A stretch of 64,000 nt of DNA from Allochromatium tepidum (GCF_018409545.1 NZ_AP024563.1:664501-728500); one strand, 5' to 3'; shown: positions 1-8,592, counted from the stretch's first letter. Made by a program: numbers and translations. The notes: generated by a model from the sequence alone, not told the origin.

Positions 1-528
1 GACCCGCACCCGCGCCACGCCGTCGAGCACGGAAAAACGATCGACCAGATAGCGGCGTGCATAGTCCGAGAGTTCGGGCACCGTCATCCGCTCGCTGGAG
101 AGATTGAACCAGACGATGACGTCGTCGTTGCTGTCGACCTTCTGGATCTCGGGGGTGTCGGCCTCGCTCGGGAGCTGATCGAGGATGCCGGAGACGCGGT
201 CGCGGATGTCGTTGGCGGCCCCGTCGACGTCGCGGTCGATGCTGAACTCGATGTTGATGCGCGAGCGCCCGTCTTCGCTGGTCGACTCGACGGTGCGGAT
301 GCCCTCGACCCCGGCGATGCGTTCCTCGATGACCTGGGTGATGCGGGTCTCGACCACGGCCGCGGCCGCGCCGCGATAGGTGGTGCTGATGGAGACCACC
401 GGCGGGTCGATGTTCGGAAACTGGCGCAGCGGCAGCCGGTCGAACGAGACCAGTCCGAAGGCGACCAGCAGCAATGACAGGACGCCGGCCAGGACCGGGC
501 GGGTGATGGAGACGTCGGAGAGGATCAC
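1..528 (-). CDS. RND efflux transporter permease, N-terminal part (runs off the window)
   Basis: The first 176 codons of an inner-membrane RND (HAE1-type) drug/solute-proton antiporter are present; the rest lies beyond base 1. The protein opens with VILSDVSITRPVLAGVLSLL, followed by a first membrane helix at about residues 11-30 and the family motif LPLRQFPNIDPPVVSI, where the periplasmic porter domain begins. The start is a GTG at 528 whose bases overlap the TGA of the upstream adaptor gene (GTGA), so the two are translationally coupled. It would pump substrates through the adaptor into a TolC-type channel that is not encoded here. Substrate cannot be told from this fragment. Confidence 0.9.
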   Translation of the reverse strand, partial: MILSDVSITRPVLAGVLSLLLVAFGLVSFDRLPLRQFPNIDPPVVSISTTYRGAAAAVVETRITQVIEERIAGVEGIRTVESTSEDGRSRINIEFSIDRDVDGAANDIRDRVSGILDQLPSEADTPEIQKVDSNDDVIVWFNLSSERMTVPELSDYARRYLVDRFSVLDGVARVRV

Positions 529-1628
529 GGCATCCGGTTCTGTGTGGTGTCGGTCCGGTTCGCGGTCGAGTCGTCGGGGGCAGAGCCGGGGCCGGCAACG
601 AGCCGGATCGGCTGGCCGGGGCGGATCTTCTCCTGCCCCTCGGTGACGACGCGATCCCCGGGTTCCAGCCCGTCACGGACCTCGACCCAGCCGGGAATCC
701 GTGTGCCGATGCGGATCTGGAGCCGTTCGGTCGTCGGTCCCGACTCGCCCTCCGTCAGCCGCAGGACGAAATGCTCCTGTCCGCGATGCAGGATCGCCGC
801 CTCGGGCACGGTGAGCGCCTCGCGCGGATCGAGCATCAGCACCACGCGCATCAGGAGTCCGGGTTTGAGCGTGAAGTCGGGATTGGGCAGGATGGCGCGC
901 ACCCGCACCGAGCGCGTGACCGGATCGACCCGGCTGTCGATGCCGCGCACAACGCCCTTGAAGACGCGCGCGCCGAAGGCCGAACTGGTGGCCTCGATGC
1001 CCAGTCCGGGCTGGAGCGAGGCGAGATGGACGCTGGAGACGCTGAAGTCGAGTTTCATCAGACGGTCGTCGTCGAGCGTCGTGATCAGGTCGCCCGGCGT
1101 CACCAGCGCGCCCTGGCTGACGTTGCGCAGACCCAGCACGCCATCGAAGGGCGCCTTGATGAAGCGGTCGGCCACGCGCGATTCGATGGCGGCGAGCAGG
1201 GCGCGCGCGGTGTCGAGATCGCGCTGGCGCTCGTCGAGCAGGGATTCGGATGCCGAGCGCCGGGCCGCCAGCGAGCGGACGCGGTCGTACTGACGTTCGG
1301 CCTCGCGCAGACGCACGCCGGCCTCTTCGAGCAGGGCATGTTCCTCGGCGCTGGTCATCTCGACCAGCGGATCGCCGGCGCGCACCCGCTGATTGTCGTC
1401 GAAGTGCACCACCGAGATGGTTTCCGTCACCTTGGAGGTGATGGCGACCGACTCGTTGGCCTGGAGCGTGCCCAGGGCCTCGACCCGTTCGCTGAGCGGC
1501 TGGACGCGCGTCTCGGCCACCACCACAGGCGTGGCGGGCGGCGCTCCGCCGGGCTTGGCGGCCCAGACGTTCGACACGGCCGGCCAGACCAGCATGGCTA
1601 TCAGTATCGGCATCGACAAAACACGCAT
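525..1628 (-). CDS. RND efflux periplasmic adaptor (membrane fusion protein)
   Basis: A 367-residue HlyD/AcrA-type adaptor. It begins with a signal peptide (residues 1-23, ending in NVWA), then the first half of the lipoyl/barrel-sandwich domain (VEALGTLQANESVAITSKV), an alpha-helical hairpin rich in Glu/Arg (about 85-150), the second lipoyl half (IKAPFDGVLGLRNVSQGALV) and a beta-barrel. It links the inner-membrane RND pump encoded immediately downstream to an outer-membrane channel. The ATG at 1628 is preferred over the TTG one codon upstream. Ser/Thr/Asp content rises in the last 25 residues, which are probably disordered. No lipobox is present. Confidence 0.92.
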   Translation of the reverse strand: MRVLSMPILIAMLVWPAVSNVWAAKPGGAPPATPVVVAETRVQPLSERVEALGTLQANESVAITSKVTETISVVHFDDNQRVRAGDPLVEMTSAEEHALLEEAGVRLREAERQYDRVRSLAARRSASESLLDERQRDLDTARALLAAIESRVADRFIKAPFDGVLGLRNVSQGALVTPGDLITTLDDDRLMKLDFSVSSVHLASLQPGLGIEATSSAFGARVFKGVVRGIDSRVDPVTRSVRVRAILPNPDFTLKPGLLMRVVLMLDPREALTVPEAAILHRGQEHFVLRLTEGESGPTTERLQIRIGTRIPGWVEVRDGLEPGDRVVTEGQEKIRPGQPIRLVAGPGSAPDDSTANRTDTTQNRMP

Positions 1629-1679
1629 CAATCGGTACTCGCTCTATGAGGTCTCGCTGAACACTCGTCGCGATCGGCG

Positions 1680-1717
1680 CCTCTCCTCTTGCGGGAGAGG
1701 TGTTGGGAGAGGGGGAG
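1680..1717. repeat. Dispersed GGGAGAGG-type palindromic repeat
   Basis: The intergenic stretch holds CCTCTCC, a six-base loop containing TTGC, then GGGAGAGG, followed by a second GGGAGAGG-like arm. This is the pattern of the short CTCTCCC...GGGAGAGG elements scattered through many proteobacterial genomes. A relative of the same family sits inside hsdM (44071-44111). No coding potential. Confidence 0.6.
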
Positions 1718-1801
1718 AAGGAACCGCCATGGCCAAGTTGTTTTTGAAGCCCTACTTAGGTGCTCGGCTCCATCGAGAGTTCCTTCCGTCGCCGAAACGC
1801 A

Positions 1802-1833
1802 AACGGCCCCGTCACCGAAATGACGGGGCCGTT
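1802..1833 (-). terminator. Rho-independent terminator of the secreted coiled-coil gene
   Basis: Perfect 13-bp inverted repeat (AACGGCCCCGTCA / TGACGGGGCCGTT) with a six-base loop, 53 bases past the stop codon of the gene at 1886-2458. Read on the minus strand it is followed by TTTGCGTTT. The rest of 1632-1885 contains only this hairpin and the dispersed repeat. Confidence 0.8.
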
Positions 1834-1885
1834 CGTTGTCTCAGACTGACGCCTTCGGGTCAATCGCTCGACCCGGCGAGCCGCT

Positions 1886-2458
1886 TCAACGGGTCTGGGC
1901 CGAAGACGCGGCCGGAGCCTGGGCCTGATGCTGGGGCATCATCGGATAGGGACGCTCGGGGAAGGCACGGCTCAGCGGCTCGCCGATATGGCGGGTCGGA
2001 TGCTGGGCGCGACGCTCCTCGCTCCACTGCTTCATGGCCTCACGGTGCTCCTCGATCCGCTGCTTGGCCTGCTCGCGATAGGCGTCCATCTCCTTGCGAC
2101 GGGCGTCCAGCGACTCGGGCATGGCCGGGAACTGGCCGAACTCGGGCATCTCGGGGAACTCGGGCGCCTCCGGATACTGACCGAACTCAGGCATGGCCGG
2201 CCGCTCCGGGAACGCGGGCCAGGCGGGACGGTTCTGATCGGCCCAGGCCAGTTGCTGCTCGGCGAACCGGCGCTGCGCCTCGAACGCCTCGCGCATGGCC
2301 TTGTCGTGCTGCTCCATCATCGCCTGCTGCTGCTCGATAAATGCCTTGTGCTGGTCGGCCGTCGGAGCGACGGGTTGATAGGGCGCGGCATACCAGGCGA
2401 AGGCCGTGGTCGTGGCGGCGGCGAGCGCGATGGCGGAAGCGGCTTGGATCAGTTTCAT
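1886..2458 (-). CDS. Secreted coiled-coil, Pro/Glu/Gln/Met-rich protein (candidate sulfur globule protein)
   Basis: A 190-residue exported protein. The signal peptide is residues 1-20 (MKLIQAASAIALAAATTTAFA). Residues about 30-75 and 110-150 are highly charged, Gln/Glu/Arg-rich and heptad-like, consistent with coiled coils. Between them lies a repetitive segment with two PEFGQ(Y/F)P units separated by PEFPEM. Mature Cys is absent. It is transcribed alone, with a good promoter (2552-2579) and a strong terminator. The ATG at 2458 is preferred because AAAGG lies 9 bases upstream. In purple sulfur bacteria, low-complexity secreted proteins coat periplasmic sulfur globules, and a coiled-coil type (SgpD) has been reported from Allochromatium. 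That identity is inference from composition and from linkage to soeABC, not from alignment. Confidence 0.75.
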   Translation of the reverse strand: MKLIQAASAIALAAATTTAFAWYAAPYQPVAPTADQHKAFIEQQQAMMEQHDKAMREAFEAQRRFAEQQLAWADQNRPAWPAFPERPAMPEFGQYPEAPEFPEMPEFGQFPAMPESLDARRKEMDAYREQAKQRIEEHREAMKQWSEERRAQHPTRHIGEPLSRAFPERPYPMMPQHQAQAPAASSAQTR

Positions 2459-2488
2459 GTGACACACCTTTGGGAAAGACGTTGTTGT

Positions 2489-3006
2489 TCAGCGTTGTTC
2501 AGAACCGAATCCGGATCTGCATTCTGTTGTTTTCAGCAGCAAACGTGATTTAGTATATAAGAAAGTTTTAAAATAGCAATATGAACGAACACGCGGCCTG
2601 CCCGCCGGCGACCTCGGCACGCGCGCCGGATAACGCTTCAGGATGCGCTGGATGTTCAGGGGTGTATAGGGCTTGGCCACGAAACCGTCCACGGAATACT
2701 CACGAGCCATCTGGACATTCACCAGACTGCTGTTGGCGCTGACCAGACAGGCGAAGACACCCGGCGACCAGCCACGGATCCGTTTCAGGGCCGAGAGCCC
2801 GTCGAGCTTGGGCATGTCGATATCGAGCAAGACCAGGTTGGGCGCGGCATCGATGAAGCTCTTGAGTGCTCGCCGACCGTCCTCGACGGCGATGACGCGC
2901 GCCACGCCCGCGCTGACCAGGATCTGACTGAGCATGGTGCGCGCCATGTGCATGTCGTCGCGATGTCGTTGGGCTCGACCCGAATCAACTCGATGTCTCT
3001 TGGCAT
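2489..3006 (-). pseudogene. Frameshifted single-domain response regulator (CheY-like)
   Basis: The start MPRDIELIRVEPND (ATG at 3006) is a receiver N-terminus, but that frame becomes nonsense after about base 2963. The continuation MHMARTMLSQILVSAG is in another frame and carries the rest of the receiver: phospho-acceptor LVLLDIDMPKLDG, the conserved Ser in CLVSANSS and Lys in GFVAKPYT. An indel near 2955-2968 therefore splits the gene. Past LKRYPARV the frame runs into the promoter of the next gene and shows no family resemblance, so the 3' end is also doubtful. It lies in a cluster of broken genes. Confidence 0.75.
2552..2579 (-). promoter_or_regulatory. Sigma-70-type promoter of the secreted coiled-coil gene
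   Basis: On the minus strand TTGCTA (2579-2574) and TATACT (2557-2552) are separated by 16 bases in a locally AT-rich stretch. The start codon at 2458 lies about 85-90 bases downstream, giving a longish leader. Confidence 0.6.
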
Positions 3007-3015
3007 GACGCTTCC

Positions 3016-3117
3016 AAACTGTTCCAGGGCCTGTTTGCACTGGTCCTCGGTTCCGTAGTTCTTGAGAAATTCCGGCAAACTCAAGCCTTTCTGAAACTGA
3101 ATCGTGTTCTGAGGCAT
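3016..3117 (-). pseudogene. IS1595-family transposase, N-terminal remnant
   Basis: Residues MPQNTIQFQKGLSLPEFLKN and the following YGTEDQCKQALEQ match the conserved N-terminus of IS1595-type transposases, where a zinc-ribbon (CPHC) segment normally follows. Here homology stops after about 33 codons and the frame passes directly into the start of the response regulator (MPRDIEL at 3006). No zinc ribbon, catalytic DDE/DDN domain or inverted-repeat end is visible. A dead remnant. Confidence 0.7.
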
Positions 3118-3203
3118 CTGTGGTCTCCGGTGGGCGGCATCTACTTGGAGTGTAGGCCAGAAGAGACGACTCGGCTGAGATTCGTAACTAATCAGGTAAC
3201 GGA

Positions 3204-3383
<180 letters not shown>

Positions 3384-3410
<27 letters not shown>

Positions 3411-3677
3411 TCGCGCACGCAGCAGGTCCGGGAACTCGACCTCGATCTGGTGCTGGGTGCGCTGGAACAGCGGGTTGCGCCTGTAGTCGGCGAGCATCTG
3501 GATCGAGTGGCGCAGCGCCTTGCTGGGGATGGTGCCCCAATGGGTGCAGCCGCCGCCGACGGCCTGGTGCGCCTCGACGACCGCCACGCGCCGGCCGGTC
3601 TTGGCCGGCTTCATGGCGGCGCCCTCGCCGCCGGGTCCGGTGCCGATCACGATGGTGTCGAATTCACGCTGGGTCAT
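3384..3677 (-). pseudogene. sthA: Soluble pyridine nucleotide transhydrogenase, truncated N-terminus
   Basis: The frame encodes the first roughly 85 residues of SthA: FAD-binding IVIGTGPGGEGAAM, then VVEAHQAVGGGCTHWGTIPS and KALRHSIQMLADYRRNPLFQ. The intact flavoprotein is about 460 residues; here the frame ends after 97 codons inside the region shared with the HD-GYP fragment, so the NAD and dimerisation domains are gone. It cannot be a working transhydrogenase. Confidence 0.85.
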
Positions 3678-3772
3678 GCGTTCGTGTGTCCGGTCGAATC
3701 AGGGGGCGAGCCACGCGGGCGGCAGGGCGTCTCAGGCTCCATGCGGTCCGCGTGGCGAGTGATGACGCGCGA

Positions 3773-3886
3773 TCAGAGGAAATCCGGCAGATGCTTGCGG
3801 ATCGCCTCGGGTGTCTGGTCGGCGGCCTTTTCGGCGGCGAAGAGGCGTGCGCGGCTGTTGTCCGCGACCAGGATCCAGGTGGGCAT
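3773..3886 (-). pseudogene. Internally deleted host-attachment-family protein (37 codons)
   Basis: A 37-residue open frame starts MPTWILVADNSRARLFAAEK, the hallmark N-terminus of the host-attachment family (usually about 140-150 residues), and ends with AIRKHLPDFL, which resembles the family's C-terminal helix. The centre appears to have been deleted in frame. A ribosome site (GAGGA) remains 9 bases upstream of the ATG at 3886, so a short peptide may still be made. Confidence 0.6.
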
Positions 3887-4074
3887 GAGTCATCTTCCTC
3901 GTGCGTTGGGCCCGACCGTGCAAGGGTCGGGACGTGGCTCGAACGGGGTGGCTCGGATCGAGCCCGGCTCGACTCGGGCGCGAACCGGTCGACCGAACGT
4001 TTCCCCGCCCCTGAGTGTAACAGGGGATTCGGGCCCTGTGGACGCCCCTCCAGGACGCGACGGGTGCAGACGGT

Positions 4075-4512
4075 CTAGTAGCCTTGGCGCTCCAGACGGG
4101 CGATGCAGTCGAGATAGCCCGCTTCGTCGAAGGGCAGGCGATGGTGCTGGACGCGCCAGAGCGACTCGGCCAGACACTCCATGATCGCGTGCTCGACCTG
4201 ATGCGGATCGCCGAGCCGGGCGAGCAGACGCTGATAGCGGTCACGGATGCCGCGCGGCTGATCGAGGCTGATCTGTTCGAGGATGGCCAGATGCAGCCCC
4301 AGATGCAGGAAGGGGTTGGTCCGACCCGGCTCGGGCGGAAAGTCCTGGTCGAGCGCGCGCTCGCCGCCCTCCAGGAACGGCCGATATTCCGGATGACGGC
4401 GCATGAGCTCGACGAGCTGGGATTCGAGCGGCTCAAGCGGCTCCTGGGCATTGGCCTTGCGCCAGGCTTCGAGAAAGATCCGGCGGTGTGTCTGTCGGTC
4501 GGTGCTGAACAT
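4075..4512 (-). CDS. DUF1841 family protein
   Basis: A 145-residue soluble, probably helical protein. Recognisable family features are the N-terminal MFSTDRQTHRRIFLEAWRKA, the central NPFLHLGLHLAILEQISLDQ, and the C-terminal VQHHRLPFDEAGYLDCIARL. It is full length for this uncharacterised proteobacterial family and lies 21 bases downstream of nth on the same strand, so the two are probably cotranscribed. Function is unknown. Confidence 0.85.
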   Translation of the reverse strand: MFSTDRQTHRRIFLEAWRKANAQEPLEPLESQLVELMRRHPEYRPFLEGGERALDQDFPPEPGRTNPFLHLGLHLAILEQISLDQPRGIRDRYQRLLARLGDPHQVEHAIMECLAESLWRVQHHRLPFDEAGYLDCIARLERQGY

Positions 4513-4533
4513 GGTCTCGGGCGCCGGATGGGC

Positions 4534-5172
4534 TCAGTTGGATGGGGTCTTGTCGGGATAGTCGCACAGATCGGCGATGAGGCACTCAGGACAGCGCGGT
4601 TTGCGCGCGGTGCAGACATAGCGTCCGTGCAGGATCAGCCAGTGATGGGCATCTTGCAGGAACTCGTCCGGCACCCGATCCAGAAGCCCCTGCTCGACCG
4701 CCGCCGGCGTCTTGCCCGGCGCCAGTCCGGTGCGATTGGCGACCCGGAAGATATGGGTGTCGACCGCCATGGTCGGCTCGCCGAAGGCGGTATTGAGGAT
4801 GACGTTGGCGGTCTTGCGGCCGACGCCGGGCAGTGCCTCCAGGGCCGCCCGATCGCGCGGAACCGCGCCGTCGTGACGCTCGATCAGGAGCGCGCAGGTC
4901 TGGAGGATGTGGCGCGCCTTGGTGTTGAACAGACCGATGGTTCGGATGTGGGACTTGAGTCCGTCCTCGCCGAGCGCCAGGATCGCCTCGGGCGTGTCGG
5001 CGCACGCGAAGAGTCCGGCCGTGGCCTGGTTGACGCTCCTGTCGGTGGCCTGGGCCGAGAGCATCACGGCGATCAGCAGCTCGAAGGGCGTGCGATAGAC
5101 CAGCTCGGTTCTGGGATCCGGATTGGCGTCGCGCAGACGGGCGAAGATTCGATGGCGTTTTTCGGCATTCAT
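4534..5172 (-). CDS. nth: Endonuclease III (DNA glycosylase/AP lyase)
   Basis: A 212-residue base-excision repair enzyme that removes oxidised pyrimidines and nicks at abasic sites. The helix-hairpin-helix LPGVGRKTANVILN contains the catalytic Lys and VDTHIFRV the catalytic Asp. The C-terminal [4Fe-4S] motif is complete: C-x6-C-x2-C-x5-C in CTARKPRCPECLIADLC. The start at 5172 (MNAEKRHRIF) matches the family start; the open frame extends 14 codons further upstream without similarity. It is divergent from the lytic transglycosylase gene and upstream of the DUF1841 gene. Confidence 0.95.
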   Translation of the reverse strand: MNAEKRHRIFARLRDANPDPRTELVYRTPFELLIAVMLSAQATDRSVNQATAGLFACADTPEAILALGEDGLKSHIRTIGLFNTKARHILQTCALLIERHDGAVPRDRAALEALPGVGRKTANVILNTAFGEPTMAVDTHIFRVANRTGLAPGKTPAAVEQGLLDRVPDEFLQDAHHWLILHGRYVCTARKPRCPECLIADLCDYPDKTPSN

Positions 5173-5283
5173 GGGTTGCATTGTATGCGGGACTGTCGTT
5201 TGATGCGTCATCATCGGCTCGACTCATGCTGTCGACTGCCATCTCCCACGCGCCCTGAGGGCCGGGTTTCTCGTGCAACACTG

Positions 5284-6072
5284 ATGAAGCAAACACTTAT
5301 TGCCCGCTGTTCGTTCGCGCTGCTCGTACTTCTGGTTCCGCTGTCCGTTTTCGCCGAGATCGAGGCGGCGACCGAAGCCGGCGCTGAATCGGCGGCTTCG
5401 CGCGTGGTCGAACCCGTGCGTCCGGCCTTGCCGACACCGCCGAACCGGCCGCGCCCGAGCCGCGCCGAGGTCCGGGCCATGATCCCGGAGGTGGCGCGCC
5501 GCCACGGCGTCGAGGAGGCGCTGGTGCGCGCCGTGGTGGCCGCCGAGTCGAACTATGACGCCCATGCCGTCTCGCATGCCGGCGCCGTGGGCCTGATGCA
5601 GCTCATGCCGCCGACCGCCGCCGACTATGGCGTCACCTCACTGGAGGCGCTGTTCGATCCCCGGATCAATCTCGATACCGGCACCCGCCATCTCAAGCGT
5701 CTGCTGCACAAGTACAATGACGACTACGGGCGCGTCATCATGGCCTACAACGCGGGCGAGGGCGTGGTCGATCGCACCAACAGCCAGGTCACCTATCTGG
5801 AGACGCTCAACTATACCGAGGCCGTCATCCGTCACTATCGACGCCATGGCGGGACGGCGCCCACTCAGGCCGCGCTCGCCCAGGTGCAGACGTTGCGCGG
5901 CGTGCGCAATACGGGACAGGCCCGGCGTCTGTTGAAAAAATATCTCGACCCATCACTCTTGTCGCTCAAGGTCAAGCCGACACTGGACGTGCGCTATCTC
6001 AATCCGGCCCTCCACGACGTCGGTCCCGAGAGCAAGCCCATGTTTGAACTGGATACGACCGTCATTCGTTGA
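5284..6072 (+). CDS. Lytic transglycosylase, SLT domain
   Basis: A 262-residue exported peptidoglycan hydrolase. A signal peptide (about 1-24, ending VFA) precedes a Pro-rich linker. The SLT domain (about 60-165) holds the catalytic Glu in VVAAESNYDAHAVSHAGAVG, then LMQLMPPTAADYGV and the VIMAYNAGEGVV motif with the conserved Tyr-Asn. It would cleave the glycan strand with formation of 1,6-anhydromuramic acid. The start at 5284 is the only one giving a signal peptide. The C-terminal about 70 residues are unassigned. Confidence 0.88.
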   Translation: MKQTLIARCSFALLVLLVPLSVFAEIEAATEAGAESAASRVVEPVRPALPTPPNRPRPSRAEVRAMIPEVARRHGVEEALVRAVVAAESNYDAHAVSHAGAVGLMQLMPPTAADYGVTSLEALFDPRINLDTGTRHLKRLLHKYNDDYGRVIMAYNAGEGVVDRTNSQVTYLETLNYTEAVIRHYRRHGGTAPTQAALAQVQTLRGVRNTGQARRLLKKYLDPSLLSLKVKPTLDVRYLNPALHDVGPESKPMFELDTTVIR

Positions 6073-6090
6073 AGCTGCTGGAATCAGGGT

Positions 6091-6537
6091 ATGAACCAAA
6101 CGCTCCAAAAACTGCGCCAGATCGCTCAGGGCAACACCCTGAGCGCCGAGGGTGATTTGATCCAGAGGCGCGAACTCCATGCCTCCTGCTCGGAGCTGGC
6201 CGCGCCCTTGGTTCAGGCCTTCCGGGACGTCCAGGGCGAGTTCGTGCGCATCTCCGTGCTCAGTCGCATCTGGCCCGACGACTATGATCGTCGCGACGAC
6301 CGGGTAGCCGGACTGCTGATCGCCTGGATCGGCCCGGAGTCGGCCCCGCATGGGCTGCGGCTGGCCGTGCCCAATGGGTCGCTCAGCTTCGAGGTCAAGC
6401 TCAAGCGCGACGGCTCGGCGGTCTTCACCTGCGTGCGCGACACGCTCGGACAGCGTCCCGCGATCATGGACTTCGCCAACCGCGACGACTGGCTGGAGTT
6501 CTTCTACAAATCCATCGCCGATCTGGTGGAACTTTGA
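6091..6537 (+). CDS. Conserved hypothetical protein, 148 aa
   Basis: A soluble protein with no signal peptide or membrane helix, in no family I can name. Visible features are a helical N-terminus, RISVLSRIWPDDYDRRDDR with WP and DD clusters, and a C-terminal FANRDDWLEFFYKSIADLV. It starts 18 bases after the transglycosylase stop and ends 17 bases before the lipoprotein gene, so it belongs to a three-gene cell-envelope operon. Function is not inferable from sequence. Confidence 0.75.
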   Translation: MNQTLQKLRQIAQGNTLSAEGDLIQRRELHASCSELAAPLVQAFRDVQGEFVRISVLSRIWPDDYDRRDDRVAGLLIAWIGPESAPHGLRLAVPNGSLSFEVKLKRDGSAVFTCVRDTLGQRPAIMDFANRDDWLEFFYKSIADLVEL

Positions 6538-6554
6538 CGAACAGGAGCAACCGC

Positions 6555-7232
6555 ATGACTCGACTGAACGCCAGGACACTGGTTCTCTCCGGCGTAGCCG
6601 CCGCTCTCATCAGCGGCTGTGCGGCCGATGGCTCGGGCCTGACCGAGACCGGGCGCGGTGCCGCCATCGGCACCACGGCGGGCGCGGCGACCGGCGCCCT
6701 CATCGGCTCGCTGAGCGGCGACGCGGGCAAGGGGGCGCTGATCGGCGCCGTCGGCGGTGCGCTGCTGGGGACCATGGTCGGCTCCTACATGGAGGAACAG
6801 CAGCGCGACTTCGAGCGCCAGCTCGCCCCTGAGATCGCCGGCGGCATCATTCGCGTGCAGAGGCTTCCGGATCATCAGCTCCTCGTCGGCATGACCGGCG
6901 CGACGGCCTTCGAGGTCGATTCCGATCGCATCCAGCCGAGTTTCTACAGCACGCTCGACAAGATCGCGACCATCGTGCGCAAGTACGGCAAGACCCAGCT
7001 CGCCGTTTCGGGTCATACCGACAGCACGGGATCGGCGGCCCACAATCAGATGCTCTCCGAGCGGCGCGCCGCCTCGGTCGGGTATTATCTGGAGCGCAGC
7101 GGCGTGCTGCCGCAGCGCATCTATTCGGCCGGCTACGGCATGAACCAGCCCATCGCCAGCAACGCGACCGAGGAGGGGCGGCGACTCAACCGGCGGGTCG
7201 ATATCGTCATCATACCGATCACCCAGGGGTGA
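6555..7232 (+). CDS. OmpA-family lipoprotein with glycine-zipper segment
   Basis: A 225-residue outer-membrane lipoprotein. The lipobox LISGC ends the signal peptide (Cys at about 21). Residues about 35-75 form a Gly/Ala-rich zipper (GRGAAIGTTAGAATGALIGS) that may insert in or pack against the membrane. The C-terminal OmpA domain has the peptidoglycan-binding signature SGHTDSTGSAAHNQMLSERR. The ATG at 6555 is preceded by AGGAG at the right distance; the open frame reaches upstream into the previous gene. It resembles E. coli YiaD. Last gene of the operon, ending at a clear terminator. Confidence 0.9.
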   Translation: MTRLNARTLVLSGVAAALISGCAADGSGLTETGRGAAIGTTAGAATGALIGSLSGDAGKGALIGAVGGALLGTMVGSYMEEQQRDFERQLAPEIAGGIIRVQRLPDHQLLVGMTGATAFEVDSDRIQPSFYSTLDKIATIVRKYGKTQLAVSGHTDSTGSAAHNQMLSERRAASVGYYLERSGVLPQRIYSAGYGMNQPIASNATEEGRRLNRRVDIVIIPITQG

Positions 7233-7240
7233 CGGACACG

Positions 7241-7266
7241 AAAAACGCGGCCTGAGCCGCGTTTTT
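7241..7266 (+). terminator. Rho-independent terminator after the OmpA-type lipoprotein gene
   Basis: Inverted repeat AAAAACGCGG / CCGCGTTTTT with a six-base loop, 8 bases past the stop codon. The symmetric A and T runs allow it to stop the convergent cydABX transcript too. Confidence 0.85.
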
Positions 7267-7284
7267 CATGGGTGCGTCCGGCGT

Positions 7285-7404
7285 TCAGTAGGATCGCTCG
7301 TCGTCGGCCGTGCTCCGGCACTGGTCGGACTCATACCAGAGCGTATTGATGATGCCGAAGGCCAGCGCCAGCAGGACGCCGAGTATCCAGGAGAAGTACC
7401 ACAT
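7285..7404 (-). CDS. cydX: Cytochrome bd oxidase small subunit CydX
   Basis: A 39-residue single-helix membrane peptide encoded 30 bases downstream of cydB. Its start MWYFSWILGVLLALAFGIIN is the family signature, followed by TLWYE; a short charged tail (DDERSY) follows. CydX packs against CydA and stabilises the haem centres of the bd oxidase. Confidence 0.93.
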   Translation of the reverse strand: MWYFSWILGVLLALAFGIINTLWYESDQCRSTADDERSY

Positions 7405-7434
7405 GGCTCGTTCCTCGATGCAGTCGAAGGGGCC

Positions 7435-8577
7435 TCAATAGGCGAGATGATCCTGGGCCTTGATTTCTTCCACCGTCACCCGCCGCCACATCTTGGCATA
7501 GGTCCAGGTGGTGTAGGCCAGGATCAGCGGCACGAAGATCACCGCCGCCCAGAACATCACCGTCAGCGTCAGATGGCTCGACACCGCGTCCCAGGCGATC
7601 AGACTACTGTTGGGATTGGTGCTCGACGGCATGATGAAGGGGAACATGGCCGCGCCGGCCGTGACGATGATCCCGGTCAGGCCCAGACTGCCGGCGACCA
7701 GACCCCAGCCGGGCCGGTCCGACATCGAGGCCAGCACCGCCAGTCCCATTCCGGCGAAGCCCAGCAGCGGGAACAGCAGCGTCCAGGGATAGGCCCCATA
7801 GTTGGCCAGCCAGCCGAGTCCATCGCGCACCACCTCCTTGGTCAGCGGATTGGGCGTGGCATCCAGCGCCGGCATCGAGACCACCTTGTAGCCGTCCACC
7901 CCGATCGTCAGCCAGACCCCGGCCAGGGCGAAGGCGACGATGGTCGCCAGACCCGCCTTCTTGGCCACCACCTTGGCCCGACCCGCGATCGGCTCGGCGG
8001 TGCGCAGTTGCAGCCAGATGGCCCCGTGCATGACCAGCATCCCGAGACTGATCAGTCCGGCCAGCAGGGCGAACGGATTGAGCAGACCGAAGAAGCTGCC
8101 GCTGTAGTAGGGCCTTAGCAGCTCGTCGAGATGGAAGGGCACGCCCTGGAGCAGATTGCCGAAGGCGATGCCGAACACCAGCGCCGGCACCGCGCCGCCG
8201 ACGAACAGCCCCCAGTCCCAGGCATTGCGCCAGCGCGGATCGGCGATCTTGCTCCGGTAGTCGAAGCCGACCGGTCGGAAGAAGAGCGCAAAGAGCGCCA
8301 GGAGCATCGCGAAGTAGAAGCCCGAGAAGGCCGTGGCATAGACCAGCGGCCAGGCGGCGAAGATGGCGCCGCCCGCCGTGATCAGCCACACCTGATTGCC
8401 GTCCCAGTGCGGACCGACGGTGTTGATGATGACGCGCCGCTCCTCGTCGTTCTGACCGAGGAAGGGCAGCAGGGCGCCCACGCCCATGTCCAGCCCGTCG
8501 GTGACGGCGAAGCCGATGAAGAGCACGCCCACCAGCGCCCACCAGACGAACTTCAGCGTTTCATAGTCGAGAATCAT
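7435..8577 (-). CDS. cydB: Cytochrome bd ubiquinol oxidase subunit II
   Basis: A 380-residue integral membrane protein, the usual length. Family motifs include the N-terminal LKFVWWALVGVLFIGFAVTD with GLDMGVGALLPFLG, then HWDGNQVWLITAGGAIFAAW, and the C-terminal TWTYAKMWRRVTVEEI. It forms the second large subunit of the quinol-oxidising bd oxidase and lies 15 bases downstream of cydA. GGAG is positioned correctly before the ATG at 8577. In a phototroph this enzyme would remove oxygen and support microaerobic respiration. Confidence 0.96.
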   Translation of the reverse strand: MILDYETLKFVWWALVGVLFIGFAVTDGLDMGVGALLPFLGQNDEERRVIINTVGPHWDGNQVWLITAGGAIFAAWPLVYATAFSGFYFAMLLALFALFFRPVGFDYRSKIADPRWRNAWDWGLFVGGAVPALVFGIAFGNLLQGVPFHLDELLRPYYSGSFFGLLNPFALLAGLISLGMLVMHGAIWLQLRTAEPIAGRAKVVAKKAGLATIVAFALAGVWLTIGVDGYKVVSMPALDATPNPLTKEVVRDGLGWLANYGAYPWTLLFPLLGFAGMGLAVLASMSDRPGWGLVAGSLGLTGIIVTAGAAMFPFIMPSSTNPNSSLIAWDAVSSHLTLTVMFWAAVIFVPLILAYTTWTYAKMWRRVTVEEIKAQDHLAY

Positions 8578-8592
8578 GATCGGGTCTCCGGG

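Noticed and set aside
3911-3931. CCCGACC/GGTCGGG hairpin upstream of the host-attachment relic
   Set aside because: Seven base pairs, no T run and no suitable gene end on either strand; not supported as a terminator.
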